Below the pieces are notes generated by a model. It ran no database searches and was not told where the DNA came from. It worked only from the letters and a program-made list of their open reading frames with translations. Below, piece by piece: positions 1 to 4,790 of a stretch of DNA of 5,299 nt. This stretch comes from Actinomycetes bacterium (GTDB lineage: Bacteria > Actinomycetota > Acidimicrobiia > Acidimicrobiales > Microtrichaceae). Position numbers and translations under genes: made by a program. How positions within the stretch are numbered: the stretch's first letter is position 1; each line of letters starts with the position of its first letter. The stretch covers positions 1 through 5,299 of the forward strand of contig JAEYSR010000236.1 of NCBI GenBank assembly GCA_023434535.1, given 5' to 3'.

Positions 1-674
1 ATCGCCTTGGTCACGTCGTTGAGGCGGGCCTTGCGCAGCTGCCGCTCCACCGCGGTGCGGTTCTCGCCCTGGGCCAGGGCGAGGATCTCCTCGTCGGTGA
101 GGCGTGAGTACCAGACCGAGAGTCGGCCCTTGGCCGCGAAGTCGTTCATGGAGAAGCGGTACGCCGCGCCGACCGAGCGCGCCAGCTCCTGCTGCGTCTC
201 GGTGCTCCACCCGCGGTCGGCGGCCATGAGCACGGCGCTGACGGCGAGCCGCTTGACGTCCCACTCCCACGGCCCCGGGTGGGTCTCGTCGAAGTCGTTG
301 CAGTCGAACACGAGGGATCGCTCCGGAGATCCGAACAGGCCGAAGTTCGACAGGTGGGCGTCACCGCAGATCTGGGCCCGCAGACCCGTCGACGGCGTCT
401 CGGCGAGATCCTCCGACATGACCGCAGCAGACCCCCGGTAGAAGGCGAAGGGGCTGGCCAACATGCGCGAGTGGCGGATGGGGACGAGGAACGGGAGCCG
501 GTGCTCCTCCTGTCGCTGCAGGATCGCCACCGGATCCCGACCGTCGGTCACGTCCCAACCGGCATGGGAGGTCCGCGGGCACTCCGACCGCAGCGAGCGA
601 CCCATCTCGGCGTGCTCGTCGGGCTGGAGGTGATCCTTGGTCGGCTGGTGGTGCGGGTGCAGGACGGCGGTCAC
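1..674 (-). CDS. DUF2252 family protein, N-terminal 224 residues (gene continues past the left edge)
   Basis: The frame stays open from an in-frame TAG at 686-688 to the window edge. Reading leftward it gives a GTG start at 674-672 and then 224 residues. Around residues 101-130 lies the family's best signature: QICGDAHLSNFGLFGSPER, followed by VFDCNDFDETHPGPWEWDVKR. The segment FAFYRG (about 76-81) is also typical of DUF2252 (COG4320). CGDAHxxN followed by DFDE resembles the HGDxHxxN catalytic loop and metal-binding aspartate of aminoglycoside-phosphotransferase-like kinases, so a kinase-like fold is a reasonable inference; the reaction is unknown to me. Family members are usually about 400-470 residues, so roughly half is missing here through window truncation, not damage. 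There is no signal peptide, so it is probably cytoplasmic. The GTG start was chosen because a TANNNT box lies exactly 6 nt upstream and no convincing ribosome site precedes any later ATG. It is divergent from the gene at 745. Family assignment is firm, function is not. Confidence 0.9.
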   Translation of the reverse strand, partial: MTAVLHPHHQPTKDHLQPDEHAEMGRSLRSECPRTSHAGWDVTDGRDPVAILQRQEEHRLPFLVPIRHSRMLASPFAFYRGSAAVMSEDLAETPSTGLRAQICGDAHLSNFGLFGSPERSLVFDCNDFDETHPGPWEWDVKRLAVSAVLMAADRGWSTETQQELARSVGAAYRFSMNDFAAKGRLSVWYSRLTDEEILALAQGENRTAVERQLRKARLNDVTKA

Positions 675-680
675 ACCATC

Positions 681-686
681 AGCCTA
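681..686 (-). promoter_or_regulatory. -10 box (TAGGCT) of a likely leaderless promoter for the DUF2252 gene
   Basis: On the minus strand TAGGCT fits the actinobacterial TANNNT -10 consensus. Six bases follow, then the GTG at 674. Transcription would be expected to begin about 7 bases past the box, on the first base of that GTG. There is no matching -35 box at 16-18 bp and no Shine-Dalgarno sequence at usual spacing, which fits a leaderless mRNA. Confidence 0.5.
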
Positions 687-690
687 CGGT

Positions 691-711
691 CGGAGGGCCG
701 TTCCCCCTCCG
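691..711. promoter_or_regulatory. Inverted repeat between divergent promoters, possible operator
   Basis: CGGAGGG at 691-697 is mirrored by CCCTCCG at 705-711 with a 7-bp gap. The dyad covers about -17 to -37 of the predicted DUF2252 transcript and about -30 to -50 of the predicted plus-strand transcript. One bound regulator could therefore touch both promoters. The arms are short and the region is GC-rich, so a chance match is quite possible. Confidence 0.25.
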
Positions 712-728
712 TGGTCGGTCCGTTCGGC

Positions 729-734
729 TACCGT
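729..734 (+). promoter_or_regulatory. -10 box (TACCGT) for the PIN-like gene, very short leader
   Basis: TACCGT matches TANNNT and lies 10 bases before the ATG at 745. Transcription would start near 741, leaving a leader of only about 4 bases. No Shine-Dalgarno sequence lies between the box and the ATG, which supports a leaderless or near-leaderless mRNA. I see no -35 box. Confidence 0.4.
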
Positions 735-744
735 CACGGCCCTG

Positions 745-1194
745 ATGGCGGAGACCGTGGTGCTGCTCGATGCCGACACCGTGGCCGGGTGGCGCCGGAG
801 TGCCCCGTCGCTCGGCCAGCTCCACCGGGCCATCGGGGACCTGCGGGCGCAGCACCCCGCCGTCACGGTCGCGGTGGTCGCCGACGCCTCGATCAAGTGG
901 GCACTGCCGACGGAGGAGCAGGCGGCGTTCGAGCAGGACATCGTCACGAGGGCGGTGGTGTGCGCCCCCGCCGGCACCCGCGAGGGGACCTACGGCTGGA
1001 TGCTGGCGGTGGTCGACCGGGCCCGACGCGACGCCGACCGCGTGCTGGCCGTGACGGATCGGGCGTTGACCGGGGTGCCGGTCGTGCGGTTGACCCAGGT
1101 CGACGGGCACTTCCGCTTCGACCTCGACGGCGCCGCGGTGGTCGACGTCAAGCCGACCAGCCCCCACCGCCGCCGGGGACGCTCCCGCGGCTGA
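745..1194 (+). CDS. Small protein with PIN/NYN ribonuclease-like pattern (149 aa)
   Basis: The ATG at 745 gives 149 residues ending in TGA. The frame is open further upstream (to a possible start at 637), but that extension would run into the DUF2252 coding sequence and is low in quality, so 745 is preferred. The order of segments resembles PIN-like folds of the NYN/Zc3h12a type. A first strand with acids, VVLLDADTV, lies at 5-13. It is followed by helix 22-36, then TVAVVADASIKW (41-52) with Asp47, then VVCAPAGT (71-78), a helix, and ADRVLAVTDRAL (97-108) with Asp105 where these enzymes carry SND or TND. The acid usually found after the APxGT segment is replaced here by GTYGW, so nuclease activity is doubtful. 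The C-terminus is a basic tail, HRRRGRSRG (141-149), which could bind nucleic acid. It is convergent with zwf. The gene is well supported, the fold is inferred from pattern only, and the function is unknown. Confidence 0.75.
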   Translation: MAETVVLLDADTVAGWRRSAPSLGQLHRAIGDLRAQHPAVTVAVVADASIKWALPTEEQAAFEQDIVTRAVVCAPAGTREGTYGWMLAVVDRARRDADRVLAVTDRALTGVPVVRLTQVDGHFRFDLDGAAVVDVKPTSPHRRRGRSRG

Positions 1195-1195
1195 C

Positions 1196-1223
1196 CGCGG
1201 TGGCCGCGACCGGCGGCACCGCG
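1196..1223. terminator. GC-rich hairpin between convergent genes, possible bidirectional terminator
   Basis: CGCGGTG at 1196-1202 pairs with CACCGCG at 1217-1223. Inside it GCCG at 1203-1206 pairs with CGGC at 1211-1214 around a 4-base loop, leaving a 2-base bulge. It begins 2 bases after the plus-strand stop and ends 10 bases before the zwf stop at 1234. Neither side has a clear T-run, so termination efficiency is uncertain. Confidence 0.45.
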
Positions 1224-1233
1224 ACGGAGAGCG

Positions 1234-2637
1234 CTACGGGTGCCCCACGGACCGCTGCGTCGCGCACGGCATCCAGTCGTGGTCGTCGGGCAGCAGCTCG
1301 CTCGCCGACGCCGGCCCCCATGTGCCGGGTTCGTAGCGGACCGATGCCGGCGGGTCCACGAGCACGGGCTGCACGACCCTCCACGCCTCCTCCACCGTGT
1401 CCTGGCGCGCGAACAGCCGTGAGTCGCCCTCGATCACGTCGCCGAGCAGCCGCTCGTAGGCGGGTGCCCCTCCGAGGGCGCGGTTCTTGTCGACGTCGAG
1501 GTCGACCGTCCGGCTCGCCATCTGCTCGCCCGGCACCTTGGCCTGCATCTCGATGCGCAGGAACTCGTCGGGCCCGAGGCGGAAGCGGAAGCGGTTCGGC
1601 TCGGGGTCGTCCACCGGTCCGGCGAACAGCGGCCGTGGAGGTTCCCGAAGGGTCACGACCGCCTCGGTCGCCGTCATCGGCAGGGCCTTGCCGGTCCGGA
1701 TGAGGAACGGCACGCCCGCCCAGCGCCAGTTGTCGATCTCGAGTCGCATCGCCACGAACGTCTCGGTGTCCGACGTGGGCGACACGCCGGGCTCCTCCAG
1801 ATACCCCTCGTACTGGCCACGGACCACGTGCATGGGGTCGACGACCCGCGTCGCCTTCAGGACCTTCGTGTACTCGTCGCGCAGCGCGTCGGCCTCCTCC
1901 GAGACCGGCGGCTCCATCGCGAGCAGGCAGAGCATGTGCAGCAGGTGGTTCTGCACCACGTCGCGCAGCGCGCCGACCGTGTCGTAGAACTTGCCGCGGC
2001 CCTGCACGTCGAACTCCTCGGCCATCGTGATCTCGACGCGCTCGATGTGGCGGCGGTTCCAGATCGGCTCGAGCAGCGAGTTCGCGAAGCGGAACACGAG
2101 GAGGTTGAGGACCGGTTCCTTCCCGACGAAGTGGTCGATCCGGTACACGCGCTCCTCGGGGAGGCGGGCGAGGACGATCCGGTTCAGCTCCTCGGCCGAC
2201 TCCAGGTCACGCCCGAACGGCTTCTCCAGGACCACACGTGCGGTCTCGGTCACGCCGACGCGGGCGAGGCCCTCGACCACCGTCTCGAACATCGACGGCG
2301 GGATCGCGAGGTAGCAGACCGGCAACGTGGCGTCGCCGAGCGCGTCCTTCAGGCGGTCGAAGGTGTCGTCGGACCGGTAGTCGCCGGAGATGTAGTGGAG
2401 CCGACCGAACAGGTCCCGCAGCACGGCATCGTCGATCGCCACATGGGCGTCGAGCAGCGAGCTGCGGATCCGCTTCTCGAGGTCGTCGAGCGACCAGTCC
2501 GAGGACGAGACACCGATGATCGGGCCGTCGAGCCGGCGCATCTCCACCAGGCGGTAGAGGGCGGGGAACAGCTTCTTGTAGGCCAGGTCTCCCGTGATGC
2601 CGAACAGGACGAGGGCATCTGCGTCGGTCGCGCTCAT
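1234..2637 (-). CDS. zwf: Glucose-6-phosphate 1-dehydrogenase
   Basis: This cytoplasmic enzyme oxidises glucose 6-phosphate to 6-phosphogluconolactone, normally with NADP+, as the first step of the oxidative pentose phosphate pathway. The 467-residue product is complete. FGITGDLAYKK (12-22) is the Rossmann nucleotide-binding loop and EKPFG (138-142) follows. RIDHFVGKE (166-174) is the substrate-binding signature with Asp168 and His169. FYDTVGALRDVVQNHLL (217-233) carries His231, matching the catalytic base of the family, and RTGK (314-317) supplies the lysine near substrate and cofactor. The C-terminus ends with the usual YEPGTWGP (435-442). It is shorter than the common 490-510 residues and resembles the shorter of the two mycobacterial forms (about 466 residues, from memory). 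No opcA, tal, gnd or pgl lies beside it in this window, unlike the common actinobacterial cluster. The ATG at 2637 sits 6 bases after a TANNNT box and has no Shine-Dalgarno site. Confidence 0.97.
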   Translation of the reverse strand: MSATDADALVLFGITGDLAYKKLFPALYRLVEMRRLDGPIIGVSSSDWSLDDLEKRIRSSLLDAHVAIDDAVLRDLFGRLHYISGDYRSDDTFDRLKDALGDATLPVCYLAIPPSMFETVVEGLARVGVTETARVVLEKPFGRDLESAEELNRIVLARLPEERVYRIDHFVGKEPVLNLLVFRFANSLLEPIWNRRHIERVEITMAEEFDVQGRGKFYDTVGALRDVVQNHLLHMLCLLAMEPPVSEEADALRDEYTKVLKATRVVDPMHVVRGQYEGYLEEPGVSPTSDTETFVAMRLEIDNWRWAGVPFLIRTGKALPMTATEAVVTLREPPRPLFAGPVDDPEPNRFRFRLGPDEFLRIEMQAKVPGEQMASRTVDLDVDKNRALGGAPAYERLLGDVIEGDSRLFARQDTVEEAWRVVQPVLVDPPASVRYEPGTWGPASASELLPDDHDWMPCATQRSVGHP

Positions 2638-2643
2638 GGTCCG

Positions 2644-2649
2644 ACGCTA
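2644..2649 (-). promoter_or_regulatory. -10 box (TAGCGT) of a likely leaderless zwf promoter
   Basis: TAGCGT on the minus strand is followed by exactly six bases (CGGACC) and then the zwf ATG. This is the same spacing as at the DUF2252 start. The predicted transcription start is the A of the ATG. No -35 match is visible, and the would-be -35 region falls at the edge of the large hairpin at 2662-2704. Confidence 0.5.
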
Positions 2650-2661
2650 CCTGTGGCGACG

Positions 2662-2704
2662 CGTGATCCGGCTCGACCCCTCGCGGGTGTCGAGCCGGAT
2701 CACG
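2662..2704 (-). terminator. Strong hairpin downstream of the lipoprotein gene
   Basis: A perfect 15-bp inverted repeat has arms at 2662-2676 and 2690-2704 (left arm CGTGATCCGGCTCGA). One more C-G pair follows inside, then a mismatch, two further G-C pairs and a 5-base loop. It lies 45 bases past the lipoprotein stop and just ahead of the zwf promoter. It has no U-run, which is common for actinobacterial terminators. It could instead be a regulator site for zwf, but the long GC-rich stem favours termination. Confidence 0.7.
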
Positions 2705-2722
2705 GTGCTCACGGACCACGTG

Positions 2723-2741
2723 CGCTCCCGGATCGGGAGCG
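2723..2741 (-). terminator. First of two consecutive hairpins after the lipoprotein stop
   Basis: Arms of 8 bp (CGCTCCCG at 2723-2730 and CGGGAGCG at 2734-2741) enclose a 3-base loop, GAT. It starts 7 bases after the TGA of the lipoprotein gene on the minus strand. With the larger hairpin further on it makes a tandem terminator arrangement or a 3'-end stabiliser. No U-run follows. Confidence 0.5.
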
Positions 2742-2748
2742 GGGTCGC

Positions 2749-4770
2749 TCAGATGTAGACCGGGCAGCCGATCACGCCGGGCAGGACCAACGCCAGGAGC
2801 GGCTTCGCCAGGAAGCTGCCGCCGGTGATGTTGACCTTGTCGCAGCCACCGGTGGACTTCAGGTAGAAGTCGCCCTCGAAGTACGTCGGGATCCCGATGA
2901 TCGAGAAGTAGAAGCCCACGCGGGTGGCCTTCATGCCGGCCGTCTGGGACAGGCTCAACCGGGCCGACGCCACGTTGATCGAGGCGATGCGGAACTGGCC
3001 GGAGCCGTTCAGCTGCCAGGTCGGCTGGTCCAGTCGGGAGGTGAAGGACCCCTGGAAGGTGATGCCGGCCGGGAAGTTGATCAGGTGGACGCCGCCCGAA
3101 CCCGTGAGCGTGACCTGCTCCGGGTTGGCGACGACGCTGCCGGAGAAGTTGACGATGCCCCACGTGTCGAGCTGCAGCGATCCGCTCATCTGGCCGGTGA
3201 GGCTCAGGAGCGTTCCGTTCGGCCCGAAGCTGGCGCCGATGGAGCCCTGCAGGGACGCCTTGGTGCCCACGGTGAGGCCGCCGGCGAACTCCAGGTCCAA
3301 CGTCGACCCGTACTGGCTGCGGATGGCGAGGTTGACACCCGTCAGCGTGACGTCGCCGAGCTTCACCTGGCCGGTGACGGCGGCGTTGAGCTCGACCACC
3401 TCGGCCCGTCCGTCGGTGATCTGGACGTAGCCGCTCAGGGTGGCGCCGAACCCGGCGTCCTTCAGCTGGGCGTCGACCTCGAGGGTCGTGGTGGCCCCGT
3501 TCGTCTCGACCACGGCCGAGCCGGACGCCTTCAGCGTGCCGACCTGGAAGTCACCGGTCACGACGGCACGCAGCTGGCCGCCCTGCATCACGGTCTGGAT
3601 CGAGCCCTTGACCGCCACGGTGGAGCCGTCGTCGAGCGTGCCCGAGATCTCGCCGGCCCCCTCCAGCTGGAGGTACGGGGTGGCGGCGGTCTGTCCGTCC
3701 CAGACGAGCACGCCGTTGAAGCGGACCACGTTCTGGCCCTGCTGCACGTCGAGGACGCCGGAGAAGGTCGCCTTGCCGACCCCGAGGGTCAGCGAACCGC
3801 TGGCCTGGTTGACCTGGAGGTCGCCGACGATGCCGCTGCCGCTGAACGAGACGGCGGTCTGCTGGCCGTTGCCGTCGAGCTTGACCTTGCCCTGCAGGTC
3901 CACCTTCTTGCCGCCCGCCTGGGTGCCGACGAGGTGGGCCGAGATCTCGGCCTTGGCCGACACCAGGGCGCCGGCCCGATCGAAGACGACGTCGACCGAG
4001 CCGGAGGCGGAGGTCGGTCCGACCTTGAGGGAGCCGGCGATGGACGCCGACACACCGGTGTTCGGCGAGGCCTTGACCTTGATCGCAGCGCCGGTGACGG
4101 AGATGTCGCCGACCTTGACGTTGGACGCGTTGGCGGTGAGCTCGAGCGAGGGCACGCCGTAGGCGACGCTCAGCGTTCCGGAGAACACGACCGGGCTCAC
4201 GGTGATGCCGGGGATCGTGAAGCTGCTCGACGACAGCTGGATCGACCAGTTGTCCAGGTTGTTGAGCGTGCCGACGAAGCCGATCGTCGAGGTCACACCC
4301 GAGAGGGTGACGTTGACGTTGCCGGTCAGGCGGATGCCGAACTGGCCGTTGAAGATCCCGAGCTCCGCGTTGAGCGCGTTGACGCTCAGGTTCTCGAGGA
4401 CCGGTTCACCGGCGGCGATCTCCTCGCCCGTGACGGCGGCGATCTTGTCGGTGTTGCCCGAACCCTGCTCGGCCAGCACCTCTTCGCCCTCGGCGAGGGT
4501 GGCGCCGTCGAGTGCGACCTTGGCCCCCGACGCCGTGCAGCTGTTGCCGACGACCGTGGTGTCCTCGGCCAGGGCGACGACCTCGTCCTTGACGAGGACG
4601 GCCTCGGTCTCGGTCGGTGGCGCCTCCTGCACCTTGTCCCACACCTCGCAGAGCTGCTGCTGCGGCGTCTGCGTGGGGGTGGTCGGGACCGGCGAGCACG
4701 CCACCACCACGGTGGTGAGCATCGCCAGGGCGAGCGTGGCGGGAGCGATCCGCCGCTTGAGCATGGTCAC
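2749..4770 (-). CDS. Predicted repetitive beta-rich lipoprotein, unknown function (673 aa)
   Basis: The N-terminus (MLKRR, then a hydrophobic stretch at 8-24) ends in the lipobox VVAC with Cys25, so a lipid-anchored, exported protein is predicted. A Pro/Thr-rich tether follows (27-36). Next is a small, acidic, probably helical region to about 125 that contains Cys41 and Cys78. From about 130 to 610 the chain is almost wholly short alternating strands rich in Gly, Ser, Thr and Val. A motif of the form GxLxVGxxxxxG recurs, for example at 246, 406, 467 and 497. The end (640-673) holds Cys643 and Cys669 and a hydrophobic stretch, FLAKPLLALVLPGVIG. There is no enzyme motif and no membrane span after the signal. 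The composition suggests a long beta-sheet or solenoid surface structure; TamB/AsmA-like lipid-groove proteins are one loose analogy, unproven. It lies 20 bp after the Gly-rich gene and is probably cotranscribed with it. The start is GTG at 4770, although an ATG two codons later is possible. I do not recognise the family. Confidence 0.88.
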   Translation of the reverse strand: MTMLKRRIAPATLALAMLTTVVVACSPVPTTPTQTPQQQLCEVWDKVQEAPPTETEAVLVKDEVVALAEDTTVVGNSCTASGAKVALDGATLAEGEEVLAEQGSGNTDKIAAVTGEEIAAGEPVLENLSVNALNAELGIFNGQFGIRLTGNVNVTLSGVTSTIGFVGTLNNLDNWSIQLSSSSFTIPGITVSPVVFSGTLSVAYGVPSLELTANASNVKVGDISVTGAAIKVKASPNTGVSASIAGSLKVGPTSASGSVDVVFDRAGALVSAKAEISAHLVGTQAGGKKVDLQGKVKLDGNGQQTAVSFSGSGIVGDLQVNQASGSLTLGVGKATFSGVLDVQQGQNVVRFNGVLVWDGQTAATPYLQLEGAGEISGTLDDGSTVAVKGSIQTVMQGGQLRAVVTGDFQVGTLKASGSAVVETNGATTTLEVDAQLKDAGFGATLSGYVQITDGRAEVVELNAAVTGQVKLGDVTLTGVNLAIRSQYGSTLDLEFAGGLTVGTKASLQGSIGASFGPNGTLLSLTGQMSGSLQLDTWGIVNFSGSVVANPEQVTLTGSGGVHLINFPAGITFQGSFTSRLDQPTWQLNGSGQFRIASINVASARLSLSQTAGMKATRVGFYFSIIGIPTYFEGDFYLKSTGGCDKVNITGGSFLAKPLLALVLPGVIGCPVYI
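2947..4125 (-). repeat. Diverged protein-level repeat of about 30 residues within the lipoprotein
   Basis: Aligning the motif Gx[LVF]x[VLI]G by eye places its last position near residues 221, 251, 282, 321, 378, 411, 472, 502, 535, 565 and 596. Many steps are close to 30 (30, 31, 33, 30, 33, 30, 31), one is 61, and the middle is less regular. Examples are GSLKVGPTSASGSV, GDFQVGTLKASGSA and GQVKLGDVTLTGVN. The DNA copies have diverged, so this is an old internal duplication rather than a recent one. Confidence 0.55.
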
Positions 4771-4779
4771 GTTCTCGTT

Positions 4780-4784
4780 CTCCC
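4780..4784 (-). promoter_or_regulatory. Ribosome binding site (GGGAG) of the lipoprotein gene
   Basis: GGGAG on the minus strand lies 9 bases before the GTG at 4770 and 15 before the ATG at 4764, so it favours the GTG. A tandem GAGAAC GAGAAC fills 4771-4782, and its second GAG is 9-10 bases from the ATG, so the downstream start cannot be excluded. This gene has a Shine-Dalgarno site, unlike the transcript-leading genes in the window, which fits an internal operon position. Confidence 0.6.
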
Positions 4785-4790
4785 GATCGT

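Noticed and set aside
637..744. Upstream extension of the PIN-like protein to a start at 637
   Set aside because: The extra 36 residues overlap the start of the divergent DUF2252 gene and the promoter boxes, and they match nothing expected before the first strand of the domain.
745..1194. Toxin of a toxin-antitoxin pair
   Set aside because: No small partner gene precedes or follows on the same strand. The neighbours are a divergent DUF2252 gene and a convergent zwf.
279..1703. A 474-codon open frame on the plus strand
   Set aside because: It overlaps the DUF2252 gene, the PIN-like gene in another frame, and zwf. The product is Arg/Pro/Ala/Gly-rich with no recognisable motif.
2207..3163. A 318-codon minus-strand frame across the zwf/lipoprotein junction
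   Set aside because: It is out of frame with two strong coding regions, crosses both hairpins, and has biased composition (Arg, Pro, His) typical of a wrong frame.
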